DNA of 8,133 nt from Aquificota bacterium. GTDB taxonomy: Bacteria; Aquificota; Aquificia; Aquificales; Hydrogenothermaceae. Position numbers and translations under genes: made by a program. The notes below the pieces were generated by a model. It had not been told where the DNA came from, did not search any database, and saw nothing but the letters and a program-made list of their open reading frames with translations. The stretch covers positions 1 to 8,133 of the forward strand of contig JAADDT010000050.1 in NCBI GenBank assembly GCA_013153765.1. The letters run 5' to 3'. Below are positions 1 to 7,295 of this stretch, in pieces (position 1 is the first letter of the stretch; each line of letters begins with the position of its first letter).

Positions 1-26
1 TAACTTTTTGGTTTTTTACGGAGTAA
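1..26 (+). CDS. possible C-terminal tail of an upstream gene (partial, edge)
   Basis: The third frame from the left edge is open to a TAA at 24-26 and reads Thr-Phe-Trp-Phe-Phe-Thr-Glu, a hydrophobic aromatic end that would suit a membrane protein. In many bacteria mreC and mreD precede mrdA and rodA, so this could be the last residues of MreD. That is inference from gene order; seven codons cannot identify a protein. Frame 2 is also open, to 46, and frame 1 begins with a stop codon, so even the frame is uncertain. Confidence 0.22.
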
Positions 27-35
27 GCTTGGTTT

Positions 36-1829
36 ATGAAACTTAACAGGGTAAAAATACTGGCAGGCTTTTTTGTGCTGGTTTTTTCACTGCTTGCAGG
101 GAGGCTTGTTTACCTGCAGATAATAAAGGGAGATTACTATAGGGAGATTTCCGAAAGGAACCACCTGCGTGTGGTGGTGTCCAATCCCCCCCGCGGAAAG
201 ATATACGACAGGAACGGCATACTCCTTGCTTACGACGAGCCCACCTTCCAGATATACACATATCCGTACATGGTGAAAAAAAGGTTAGACAGCCTGAAGG
301 AAGCCCTTTCCTCCGTACTTGGCATACAGATAGACAGGGAGACGGAGGAGAAAATAAAAAAAGGCTACTCACGGAAGGTAGTACTGAAAAAAAGGCTTAC
401 AGACAGTCAGGTAAAGGCTTTTATCAATAACTGGTATCTGTTTGAAGGTGTTTTTATGGAGGTTGAGCCGAGGAGGGTTTATACGGACTACGCCAAGTAT
501 ATGCCACACCTCCTTGGTTTTGTAGGTTATCCCTCAAAAAAGGAGCTTGAAGAAAATCCGGACATAACTCCCGATACGCTGATAGGCAAAAGCGGTGTTG
601 AAAAGATTTACGACAGGTATTTACGGGGAGAATACGGAGCTAAAGCCGTAATGGTTGACGCAAGGGGCAGGATAGTAAGGACGCTTTGGGAAAAAGAGCC
701 TAAACGGGGAAACGACATATACCTTACGGTTGACGCAAGGGTTCAGAAGATAGTTTATCAGGCTTTCCTCAACTCCGGACAGCATTCCGGAGCGGTGATA
801 GTGGCTGAGCCGGACACTTACGACATAATAGCCCTTTTAAGCTTTCCCCTTTACGACCTGCAGAAATTTTCCGACGGCTTGAGCAAGGAGGAATGGGAGG
901 AGCTGGTAAAAAACCAGTACAAGCCCCTTTTTAACAAAGCCCTTTACGGACTTTATCCCCCCGGTTCAATATTTAAGATAGTTGTCTCAATAGCCGCCCT
1001 TCAGGAAGGGATTGTAGCCCCTTACCAGCGGATATTTTCCGGTGCCCAGTATTCTATAGGAAAATGGGTTTATAGGAACTGGGACCCCCGTGGCTGTGGA
1101 AAGATAAACATTATGCAAGCCCTTGAAATGTCCTGCGACACTTATTTTTATCAGATAGGGATAGAGCTTGGAGCTGAAAGGATAACTTACTACGCTAACC
1201 TTTTCGGCATAGGTGAGAAGCTAAATCCGGAAATAGAAAAGAAAACTGCAAGGGTGCCTGACCCCGAATGGAAGAGCCGTTATGTGGGAGAGCCGTGGTA
1301 TCTGGGAGATACGGTAAACTACAGCATAGGTCAGGGATTTCTGGCAATCACGCCCTTTGACAGCGTGAAGATGCTTGTGCCACTGCTTAACGGCGGTAAG
1401 GTGATGAAGCCCAGACTTTTAAAGGCTTACTTTGACATGGAAAAAGGTGAGCTTGTCCAGACGGGAACGGAGGTAATAAGGGAACTGCCGGTGAAAGAGT
1501 TTTTCTACAAGGTGGTAAGGAAAGGACTTTACGATGTTGTTTACGGAAAAAGGGGGACGGCAAAACTGCTGAAGGAAGCACCGGTAAAAAACGCAGGGAA
1601 GACAGGAACCGCACAGGTTTTCCGCCACAAGAAAAGGAAGGTAAAGATAGAAAAGTGGTTTCTCCAGAACCACGCCTGGTTTGTTGATTTTGTCCCTTAC
1701 CAAAATCCAAAGTACGCCATATCCGTCTTTGTTGAGCACGGTATAGGTGGAAGTAAGACGGCTGTTCCCATAACGAAGGACATTATTGAGCAACTACACA
1801 GGGAAGGTATTCTGTATGAGATCAGGTAA
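36..1829 (+). CDS. mrdA: penicillin-binding protein 2 (MrdA), elongasome peptidoglycan DD-transpeptidase
   Basis: This is a class B PBP that cross-links peptidoglycan stem peptides during side-wall growth, in complex with RodA. It is anchored in the inner membrane with its catalytic domain in the periplasm. At 597 residues it is near the usual length of about 600. One membrane anchor spans residues 8-28. The PBP dimer (pedestal) domain begins with the conserved PPRGKIYDRNG at 51-61. The transpeptidase domain carries all three active-site motifs: SIFK with nucleophile Ser311 and Lys314, SCD at 366-368 (the PBP2 form of SxN), and KTG at 522-524. The ATG has a GGAG 12 bases upstream, a rather long spacing, but the anchor begins just after it and supports the start. 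The gene overlaps rodA by 14 bases, so the two are probably translationally coupled. Oddity: residues near the SCD motif that form a zinc site in E. coli PBP2 are changed here (see findings). Identity is secure. Confidence 0.96.
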   Translation: MKLNRVKILAGFFVLVFSLLAGRLVYLQIIKGDYYREISERNHLRVVVSNPPRGKIYDRNGILLAYDEPTFQIYTYPYMVKKRLDSLKEALSSVLGIQIDRETEEKIKKGYSRKVVLKKRLTDSQVKAFINNWYLFEGVFMEVEPRRVYTDYAKYMPHLLGFVGYPSKKELEENPDITPDTLIGKSGVEKIYDRYLRGEYGAKAVMVDARGRIVRTLWEKEPKRGNDIYLTVDARVQKIVYQAFLNSGQHSGAVIVAEPDTYDIIALLSFPLYDLQKFSDGLSKEEWEELVKNQYKPLFNKALYGLYPPGSIFKIVVSIAALQEGIVAPYQRIFSGAQYSIGKWVYRNWDPRGCGKINIMQALEMSCDTYFYQIGIELGAERITYYANLFGIGEKLNPEIEKKTARVPDPEWKSRYVGEPWYLGDTVNYSIGQGFLAITPFDSVKMLVPLLNGGKVMKPRLLKAYFDMEKGELVQTGTEVIRELPVKEFFYKVVRKGLYDVVYGKRGTAKLLKEAPVKNAGKTGTAQVFRHKKRKVKIEKWFLQNHAWFVDFVPYQNPKYAISVFVEHGIGGSKTAVPITKDIIEQLHREGILYEIR

Positions 1830-2913
1830 GCTGTGGCAGGGATACGACTGGGTACTGCTTTTCCTCACGCTGTTTTTAATAGGCTGGAGCGTGCCTAACA
1901 TATACAGTGCTTCAGTCCACGAGTATCCTAACCTTTATTTAAAGCAAGTTTTGTATGCTGTGGCAGGAGCTTTAGTAGTACTGGTAATGCCTCTGATAAA
2001 CTACCGCAAGCTTTTGAACCTGTCCCCGTTTTTGTATCTGATAGGTGTGGGAATGCTTGTTGCCGTAATGTTTGTCGGGACGACCATTCTGGGAGCAAAA
2101 AGGTGGATAAATCTGGGTCTTTTCACCTTACAGCCCTCCGAGTTTATGAAGTTCGTTATCATACTGATCACAGCTTACATACTGGGACAAAACAGGGAAA
2201 AGCTTGACGGGAAAACCGTCCTTACAGTCCTTGCTGTCGTTTCCGTACCTTTCGTGCTTACACTTAAACAGCCGGACTTGGGAACGGCAATAACCTTACT
2301 CATACCTGTGATAGGTATGCTTTTTATCGGCGGTTTGGACAGGCGGGTAATAGCAGGAACGGTTATAGCAGGTATAATAGCCTCCCCTGTGGTATGGGAG
2401 CATCTGGCAGACTACCAGAAAAAAAGGATACTTGCCTTTATAGACCCCCAGTCTGACCCGTTTAAAAGTGCTTACCACATACTCCAGTCCCAGATAGCGG
2501 TCGGTTCGGGAAAGCTGACGGGAAAAGGGTTTATGGAAGGGACACAGTCAAAACTGTTTTTTCTACCGGAACAGCATACGGACTTTATTTTTGCCACAAT
2601 CGGTGAGGAATGGGGATTTATTTTTTCCTTCGGCATTCTGCTGGTTTACCTGCTTATAGGACTGCGTATAATCTACTGGGGTGTGAAGGTTAAGGACTTG
2701 GAAGGGAAATACATCTGTTTTGGTTCAGCTTCCCTGATAGTCGTTCAGGCTTTCATAAACATAGCGATGACAATCGGGTTTGCCCCTGTGGTGGGAATAA
2801 CCTTGCCGTTTTTGAGCTACGGCGGAAGTTCCATGCTTACCTTTTCCCTGATAATAGGACTTGTTCTTGGAGTGGTAAGGTCTTACAAGAGGGAGAAGAT
2901 ACATTTCAGTTAA
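1816..2913 (+). CDS. rodA: peptidoglycan glycosyltransferase RodA (SEDS family)
   Basis: This multi-spanning inner-membrane enzyme polymerises lipid II into glycan strands and is the partner of PBP2 in the rod complex. The 365 residues from this start contain about ten hydrophobic segments, the family topology. SEDS signatures include GAKRWINLG near 93-101, LQPSEFMK at 105-112, KQPDLGTA at 151-158, PEQHTDFIFA at 251-260 and PFLSYGGSS at 331-339. Asp256 in HTDF sits at the place of the essential Asp in the large extracellular loop of characterised RodA proteins. The ATG at 1816 is chosen over an in-frame TTG at 1786: GGGAAGGT at 1801-1808 gives a Shine-Dalgarno site with about 7 bases of spacing, and the protein then begins just before the first membrane segment. 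The start lies inside the last codons of mrdA, which suggests coupled translation and fixed stoichiometry. RodA rather than FtsW is preferred because of the PBP2 neighbour. Confidence 0.94.
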   Translation: MRSGKLWQGYDWVLLFLTLFLIGWSVPNIYSASVHEYPNLYLKQVLYAVAGALVVLVMPLINYRKLLNLSPFLYLIGVGMLVAVMFVGTTILGAKRWINLGLFTLQPSEFMKFVIILITAYILGQNREKLDGKTVLTVLAVVSVPFVLTLKQPDLGTAITLLIPVIGMLFIGGLDRRVIAGTVIAGIIASPVVWEHLADYQKKRILAFIDPQSDPFKSAYHILQSQIAVGSGKLTGKGFMEGTQSKLFFLPEQHTDFIFATIGEEWGFIFSFGILLVYLLIGLRIIYWGVKVKDLEGKYICFGSASLIVVQAFINIAMTIGFAPVVGITLPFLSYGGSSMLTFSLIIGLVLGVVRSYKREKIHFS

Positions 2914-2938
2914 AGGGAGCTTAAAGCCCCCTGTTTTT
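2914..2938 (+). terminator. rho-independent terminator after rodA, shared convergent region
   Basis: Directly after the rodA stop, AGGGAGCT at 2914-2921 pairs with AGCCCCCT at 2925-2932, with one A-C mismatch and a three-base loop. A G and TTTTT follow, to 2938. The T-run overlaps the reverse-complement stop codon of rpmA. Read on the minus strand the same stem is followed only by TTTAAC, so it probably terminates rpmA weakly. Spacing and structure fit; the strength is not tested. Confidence 0.7.
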
Positions 2939-3194
2939 AAGCGTCAAGCGGATATACGGATACTACCTTTTTACCTTTTGCCCTTTCAAACTTAACCACG
3001 CCGTCAATCAGTGCAAAGAGCGTGTAGTCCTTTCCCAGACCTACGTTTTTGCCCGGGTATATTCTGGTGCCCCTCTGTCTGACGAGAATGTTCCCTGCCT
3101 TAACTACCTGACCGTCGTACCTTTTTACGCCTAACCTTTTGCTTATACTATCCCTGCCGTTCTTTGCAGAACCGCCACTCTTTTTAGATGCCAT
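2937..3194 (-). CDS. rpmA: 50S ribosomal protein L27
   Basis: L27 is a large-subunit protein whose N-terminus reaches toward the peptidyl-transferase centre and helps place tRNA ends. The 85 residues match the family length. It opens with [16 protein letters not shown], the classic L27 start, and continues with [19 protein letters not shown] and [13 protein letters not shown]. There is no cleavable N-terminal extension of the kind found in Firmicutes, because the mature-type sequence begins directly after Met. AAGGAGGAA at 3201-3209 (minus sense) is a strong Shine-Dalgarno site. It lies 16 bases after the rplU stop, so the two genes form one operon. The gene usually found next, the GTPase gene obg, is absent; rpmA instead meets rodA tail to tail. 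Identity is secure. Confidence 0.97.
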   Translation of the reverse strand: MASKKSGGSAKNGRDSISKRLGVKRYDGQVVKAGNILVRQRGTRIYPGKNVGLGKDYTLFALIDGVVKFERAKGKKVVSVYPLDA

Positions 3195-3210
3195 ATCTTA
3201 TTCCTCCTTT

Positions 3211-3504
3211 TTAGCCTTTAATTTCTTTAATTTTAATCATGGTATAAGGCTGTCTGTGTCCGTTGAGCTTCTTGTAGTTTTTCTTCCTTTTAAAGTGGAA
3301 AACCAGCACTTTTTTGTGCTTTCCGTGTTCAACCACTTCAGCCTCAACCTTACCTTCCGTTTTTATGTTTCCGCTGTCGTCCCTTATCAGTGATGCCTCA
3401 AACTCTACAGTTTCCCCAACGTCTGCAGGGAGTTTTTCAACCTTCAGCACACTTCCCGGTTCTACCTTGTACTGCTTTCCGCCGGTGTTTATGATAGCGT
3501 ACAT
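3211..3504 (-). CDS. rplU: 50S ribosomal protein L21
   Basis: L21 is a 23S rRNA-binding protein of the large subunit. The 97 residues are close to the family norm of about 103. It begins MYAIINTGGKQYKVEPG, the standard L21 N-terminus, and near residues 72-89 has the basic rRNA-binding segment FKRKKNYKKLNGHRQPYT with the conserved GHRQ. The start is supported by AAGGAGGT at 3514-3521 (minus sense), nine bases before the ATG. It is first in the rplU-rpmA operon, transcribed from the promoter at 3546-3574. No leader structure or riboswitch-like element fits in the roughly 35-base untranslated region. Confidence 0.97.
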   Translation of the reverse strand: MYAIINTGGKQYKVEPGSVLKVEKLPADVGETVEFEASLIRDDSGNIKTEGKVEAEVVEHGKHKKVLVFHFKRKKNYKKLNGHRQPYTMIKIKEIKG

Positions 3505-3513
3505 CTTCCGCCA

Positions 3514-3521
3514 ACCTCCTT
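3514..3521 (-). promoter_or_regulatory. strong ribosome binding site of rplU
   Basis: The minus strand reads AAGGAGGT, a full match to the anti-Shine-Dalgarno core, nine bases before the rplU ATG. It is the best such site in the window, as expected for a highly expressed ribosomal protein gene. Confidence 0.85.
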
Positions 3522-3545
3522 AATCACGATTTAAAGCAAAACAAT

Positions 3546-3574
3546 ATTATACTTCAAAAGATACATTCCTTCAA
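3546..3574 (-). promoter_or_regulatory. sigma70-type promoter of rplU-rpmA
   Basis: On the minus strand TTGAAG (3569-3574) is followed by exactly 17 bases and then TATAAT (3546-3551), a perfect -10 hexamer with a 4/6 match at -35. Transcription would start near 3539 and leave about 35 bases before the rplU ATG. Position, spacing and consensus all agree. No experiment is implied. Confidence 0.75.
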
Positions 3575-3617
3575 GTTTGCCCACTTACAAAATACAGTTA
3601 AGGCTGTTTTTACACTG

Positions 3618-3646
3618 TTCACTTATTATATTAAAAATGTTAAAAT
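3618..3646 (+). promoter_or_regulatory. probable promoter of the rpsA operon
   Basis: TTCACT (3618-3623), 17 bases, then TAAAAT (3641-3646) preceded by TGT gives an extended -10 with a moderate -35. The start would be near 3653, leaving about 22 bases before the rpsA start. An alternative pair, TTTACA at 3609-3614 with TAAAAA at 3632-3637, also has 17 bases between. The stretch is very AT-rich, so the exact hexamers are less sure than the presence of a promoter here. Confidence 0.55.
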
Positions 3647-3674
3647 TTCTGCTTAAACCACTGCTTGAGGTCTT

Positions 3675-5339
3675 ATGATGGAAAACGAAAATATCCAGTC
3701 AGAATTTGAAAAACTGCTGGAGGAAGAAACTGCCAGTCCCCATTTTTACCGTAAAGGTGAGAAGGTGAAAGGCAGGATAGTAAAGATACAGGGAGATACC
3801 GCCTTCATTGACATAGGTCAGAAGACGGAAGTTGTGATGGACGCTTCCGAGCTGGAAGGTCTGAAGGAAGGAGATGAAGTAGAGGCGGTTTATCTGGGAA
3901 AGAAAAACAAGGAAGGGTACGACCTTCTTTCAAGGAAACCACTGCTTTACAGGGAAAACCTGCAGAAGATAGAAAACGCCTTTAAAAACCGTGAAAAGGT
4001 AAAGGCAAAACTGGTAAGGAAGGTTAACAGAGGCTTTATAGTAGACCTTAACGGTATAAAAGCTTACCTGCCGTTTTCCGAAGCAGGTTTAAGGCGGGGA
4101 GAAGAACTGCCTCCGCCGGAGTTTGATGTTTACGTTATAAAGTTTGAGGAAGGTGGCAAACAGCCAAACATCGTGGTTTCAAGGAAAGAACTGCTTAAGG
4201 AGGAGGAGGAAAGGAAAAGGGAGGAGATATTTAACCTCCTTGAGGAAGGACAGACCGTTAGAGGGAAAGTGGTTAAACTGCTGGACAACGGAGCAGTCCT
4301 TTCCCTTGAAGGTGTGGTTTTCGGCTTTCTACCGCAGGCACTTTACTCGTGGGACAAATCAAGGAAAATACAGGACGAGCTTTCTGTAGGAGACGAGGTT
4401 GAGGTTGCTGTTAAGAACATAGACAGGGAAAACAGGAAGGTGGTCTTTTCCAGAAGGGACCTTGAGCCTGATGCGTGGAAAGAGTTTGACAGGGAAGTTG
4501 GAGACACTGTTGAGGCGGTGGTGAAGGAGGTTAACGATTACGGTATAGTGGTAAAAGTGGGAGAGGTGGAAGGTTTCATATACAAAATGGAAACGGACCA
4601 TATGAAGCCACTTGAGTATAAAAAGCACTTCAAGACTGGACAGAAGGTAAATGCGAAGATTATAGAGCTGGACAGGGACAAAAGAAGGCTAAAGTTGAGC
4701 ATAAAAGCCCTTACTCCACATCCGGTAGAAAAGTTCCTGCAGGAAAATCCTGAAGGTTCTGTAGTGTCCGGAAAAATAAAAGAAGTAAAATCAAAAATGG
4801 CTGTGGTTGATCTGGGAAACGGCTTGGAAGGTGTTTTACACCTGCAGGACGCAACGTGGAATCCTAAAATAAGAAACATATCTGTAGTCCTTAAAAGCAA
4901 AAATCCTAAAGAGTTCAAGGTGTTAGGCAGGGAAGGTGATAGGATAAAGCTTGGACTGAAGCAGTTTAAGGAAAATCCGTGGGAAACTTACCTTGCATCA
5001 CACAAGGAAGGTGATGTGGTGAAAGGCAAGGTTATAAAACTGATAGACAGGGGAGCTTTCGTTGAGCTGGACGACGAGGTGGAAGGTTTCATACCGCTTG
5101 CCCAGATTTCAAAGGAGAAGATAGAAATACCGAGCGACAAGCTTTCAATGGGTCAGGAAGTTGAGGCAAAAATTATAAAAATAAAAGGGAAGGACATTAT
5201 ATTAAGCATAAAAGCCCTTGAGAAGGACAGGGAAAGGAACGAGCTGAAGTCCGTGCTTGACAAGGTAAAACCGAAGGGAGACGCACTGGGTACTTTAGGA
5301 GAACTGCTGAAGGAAAAACTGAAAGGGATGGAAAAGTAA
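3675..5339 (+). CDS. rpsA: 30S ribosomal protein S1, six S1 domains
   Basis: S1 binds mRNA on the small subunit and helps unfold and load it for translation initiation. The 554 residues match the six-domain form (E. coli 557). S1 OB-fold repeats lie at about 26-88, 106-173, 190-262, 274-346, 358-432 and 444-516, followed by a charged tail. Typical repeat signatures are visible, such as GKVVKLLDNGAVLSL, VEGFIYK, VEGFIPLAQIS and the closing LSIKAL. The first two repeats are diverged, as expected for the ribosome-anchoring domains; repeat 5 is also degenerate in its second half. The linker after repeat 2 is strongly charged (KEEEERKREE). Two tandem ATG codons occur at 3675 and 3678. GAGGT at 3667-3671 is only 3 bases from the first and 6 from the second, so the true start may be 3678. 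It is first gene of a four-gene operon; the next start abuts its stop codon. Confidence 0.95.
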   Translation: MMENENIQSEFEKLLEEETASPHFYRKGEKVKGRIVKIQGDTAFIDIGQKTEVVMDASELEGLKEGDEVEAVYLGKKNKEGYDLLSRKPLLYRENLQKIENAFKNREKVKAKLVRKVNRGFIVDLNGIKAYLPFSEAGLRRGEELPPPEFDVYVIKFEEGGKQPNIVVSRKELLKEEEERKREEIFNLLEEGQTVRGKVVKLLDNGAVLSLEGVVFGFLPQALYSWDKSRKIQDELSVGDEVEVAVKNIDRENRKVVFSRRDLEPDAWKEFDREVGDTVEAVVKEVNDYGIVVKVGEVEGFIYKMETDHMKPLEYKKHFKTGQKVNAKIIELDRDKRRLKLSIKALTPHPVEKFLQENPEGSVVSGKIKEVKSKMAVVDLGNGLEGVLHLQDATWNPKIRNISVVLKSKNPKEFKVLGREGDRIKLGLKQFKENPWETYLASHKEGDVVKGKVIKLIDRGAFVELDDEVEGFIPLAQISKEKIEIPSDKLSMGQEVEAKIIKIKGKDIILSIKALEKDRERNELKSVLDKVKPKGDALGTLGELLKEKLKGMEK

Positions 5340-6341
5340 ATGCTGATAGACGTTGCCGTTTTTGTGGCAGGTCTTTTGCTGATACTCCTGTCAGCGGAGG
5401 TATTTACAAACGGCATAGAAGCACTGGGACACAGGCTAAACCTTTCAACAAACTTTACAGGTAGCGTCCTTGCCGCCGTAGGGACTGCCCTGCCGGAAAC
5501 AATACTGCCCATAATAGCCATAATTTTCTTTGCTGACGGTAAGGGACACGAAATAGGCGTGGGAGCAATACTGGGAGCCCCGTTTATGCTTGCCACTCTG
5601 GCCTTTCCCCTGATAGGGATTACCGTCCTGATAGGACACTACATTTTGAAAAACCGTCCGCTGGAGATAAACATAGAGACCGTCGGCTTCAGGAGGGATA
5701 TTGTTTTTTTCCTGTTTGCCTATTCAATAGCCCTTTTCATAGTTCCTTTTGAAAACACGACCTTAAGGGTATTTACGGCACTTTTTCTGGTAGGTCTTTA
5801 CGCCCTTTACGTTATGCTTACGCTGAAAGGTGAAAGCAGTCAGCTTGAGGAGGTGGAAAAGGTCTATTTCTCACCTAAAAATCCCAATCCACACATAGGA
5901 GTAATACTGCTTCAGGTTGCCGTGTCCCTTGCAGTAATGATAGCCGGAGCCCATATGTTCGTCAGCGGTATTGAGCAGATAAGCACCGCCCTTGGATTTC
6001 CCGCCCTGCTGTTTTCACTGCTTGTTGCACCGGTAGCCACCGAGCTTCCCGAAAAGGTTAACAGCGTGTTCTGGATTTTAAGGAGGAAGGACGCCCTTGC
6101 GGTAGGAAACGTCAGCGGTGCTATGGTGTTCCAGAGCACACTTCCGGTAAGCTTCGGCATAGTTTTTACCGAATGGAACATTACGGGACTTGCGTTGATT
6201 TCGGGAATTTTTACGATTATTGCAGGTTTCCTTGCCCTTACGCTTTCTTACGTTGAGAAGAAGCTTATACCTTTCGGCTTAACCTTTGGCGGTGTATTTT
6301 ATATTATTTATCTTTATATGGCAGTAAAAGAATTCCTGTAA
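5340..6341 (+). CDS. divergent Na+/Ca2+ exchanger-like (CaCA family) membrane protein
   Basis: This is a putative inner-membrane cation antiporter of the CaCA superfamily. Its 333 residues contain about ten hydrophobic segments in two homologous halves. The duplication is visible directly: SAEVFTNGIEALGHRL (18-33) resembles GAHMFVSGIEQISTAL (203-218), and GTALPE (48-53) matches VATELPE (232-238). These are the alpha-1 and alpha-2 repeats, whose family form is GTSLPE. Glu53 and Glu238, the two key acidic residues, are kept. The second part of each repeat, normally GSN followed by Asn or Asp, is GAPFML (79-84) and GAMVFQ (260-265), so several usual ligands are missing. A charged cytoplasmic loop of about 20 residues (163-183) joins the halves. 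The ATG directly abuts the rpsA stop, with AAAGGG upstream, so translation is probably coupled to S1. Fold and family are well supported; the ion carried is unknown, and Ca2+ should not be assumed. Confidence 0.82.
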   Translation: MLIDVAVFVAGLLLILLSAEVFTNGIEALGHRLNLSTNFTGSVLAAVGTALPETILPIIAIIFFADGKGHEIGVGAILGAPFMLATLAFPLIGITVLIGHYILKNRPLEINIETVGFRRDIVFFLFAYSIALFIVPFENTTLRVFTALFLVGLYALYVMLTLKGESSQLEEVEKVYFSPKNPNPHIGVILLQVAVSLAVMIAGAHMFVSGIEQISTALGFPALLFSLLVAPVATELPEKVNSVFWILRRKDALAVGNVSGAMVFQSTLPVSFGIVFTEWNITGLALISGIFTIIAGFLALTLSYVEKKLIPFGLTFGGVFYIIYLYMAVKEFL

Positions 6342-6345
6342 GGAG
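6340..6345 (+). promoter_or_regulatory. ribosome binding site of accA
   Basis: AAGGAG overlaps the last two bases of the exchanger stop codon and lies five bases before the ATG at 6351. It fixes the accA start and supports one transcript through this junction. Confidence 0.75.
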
Positions 6346-6350
6346 CGGGT

Positions 6351-7295
6351 ATGGACGTAAGCAGGGAAATACAGTCCTTATCGGACAGGATAGAGCTTTT
6401 AAGGAAGGAAGTAAAACAGGGAAAAAAGGAAAAACTGTCCGAGCTTATAAAGGCAAGGGCTGAGTTTAGACGGATTGCGAAACAAAAGATGCAACAGCTT
6501 ACCGCATGGGAAAGGGTACAGCTTGCCAGACATCCTAAAAGACCACATACCAGCGATTACATACAGAACATATTTACCGATTTTGTGGAACTTCACGGAG
6601 ACAGAAGGTTTGGAGACGACAAGGCTATAATTGCCGGATTTGCTTTCTTTGACGGAATGCCCGTTGCCGTCATAGGACACGAAAAGGGAAAGGATACTAA
6701 AGAAAAGATAGAAAGGAATTTTGGAATGCCCCATCCTGAAGGCTACAGGAAGGCTGTAAGGGTGATGAAGCTGGCAGAAAAGTTCGGCAGACCTGTTATT
6801 ACCTTTATTGATACTCCCGGAGCGTATCCGGGAATAGGTGCTGAGGAAAGGGGACAGTCCCAAGCCATAGCCGAAAGCATAATGACTATGGGCGGTCTGA
6901 AGGTGCCTATCGTCTGTACCGTTATCGGTGAAGGGGGTAGCGGTGGAGCCCTTGCCCTCGGCGTTGGAGACAGGATACTTATGCTTGAAAACTCGGTCTA
7001 TTCTGTAATATCACCTGAAGGCTGTGCGGCTATACTGTTTAAGTCTCAGGAAAAAGCCCCGGAAGCGGCGGAAAGCCTGAAAATCACCGCAAAAGACCTG
7101 AAGGAGCTTGGCATTATAGACTGTATAGTTCCCGAACCGCTGGGAGGTGCCCATTTACAGCCTAAAAAGATGTACAGACTGCTTAAAAGGGCTTTAAGGA
7201 ACAGTCTGAAGGAAATTGTTAACACTCCCCCTGACGAGCTGGTGGAAAAAAGACAGGCAAAGTTTTACTCAATGGGCAGGTTTACAGAAAAGTAA
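6351..7295 (+). CDS. accA: acetyl-CoA carboxylase carboxyltransferase subunit alpha
   Basis: AccA with AccD forms the carboxyltransferase that moves CO2 from carboxy-biotin to acetyl-CoA, giving malonyl-CoA, the committed step of fatty-acid synthesis in the cytoplasm. The 314 residues match the family (E. coli 319). A charged helical N-terminus (1-60) with [14 protein letters not shown] at 52-65 leads to the crotonase-like core. Core motifs include [10 protein letters not shown] (81-90), [11 protein letters not shown] (109-119), [17 protein letters not shown] (153-169) and the glycine-rich [12 protein letters not shown] (193-204), whose backbone amides form the oxyanion site in this family. 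[12 protein letters not shown] (218-229) follows. The accD, accB and accC genes are not in this window, so the enzyme's genes are dispersed or lie elsewhere. Here accA sits nine bases behind the exchanger and overlaps the next gene by one base. Identity is secure. Confidence 0.96.
   Translation: MDVSREIQSLSDRIELLRKEVKQGKKEKLSELIKARAEFRRIAKQKMQQLTAWERVQLARHPKRPHTSDYIQNIFTDFVELHGDRRFGDDKAIIAGFAFFDGMPVAVIGHEKGKDTKEKIERNFGMPHPEGYRKAVRVMKLAEKFGRPVITFIDTPGAYPGIGAEERGQSQAIAESIMTMGGLKVPIVCTVIGEGGSGGALALGVGDRILMLENSVYSVISPEGCAAILFKSQEKAPEAAESLKITAKDLKELGIIDCIVPEPLGGAHLQPKKMYRLLKRALRNSLKEIVNTPPDELVEKRQAKFYSMGRFTEK

Noticed and set aside
1387..1793. two minus-strand open frames over the end of mrdA
   Set aside because: Both are antisense to the transpeptidase domain with its KTG motif and look like random translations.
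3139..3393. 84-codon plus-strand open frame across rpmA and rplU
   Set aside because: It is antisense to two certain ribosomal protein genes, is Phe/Ser-rich, and has no good ribosome binding site.
3594..3607. small inverted repeat ACAG/CTGT followed by a T-run upstream of rpsA
   Set aside because: Only four base pairs with a six-base loop, far too weak for a terminator or attenuator, and it lies upstream of the likely transcription start.
3652..3669. possible hairpin CTTAA/TTGAG covering the rpsA Shine-Dalgarno site
   Set aside because: Five pairs including a G-U with an eight-base loop would be unstable, especially at high temperature. It could be chance, so S1 autoregulation is not claimed.
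5153..5596. 147-codon minus-strand open frame
   Set aside because: It lies opposite the end of rpsA and the start of the exchanger, is Ser/Pro-rich low-complexity sequence, and has no recognisable motif. It is a shadow of the coding strand.
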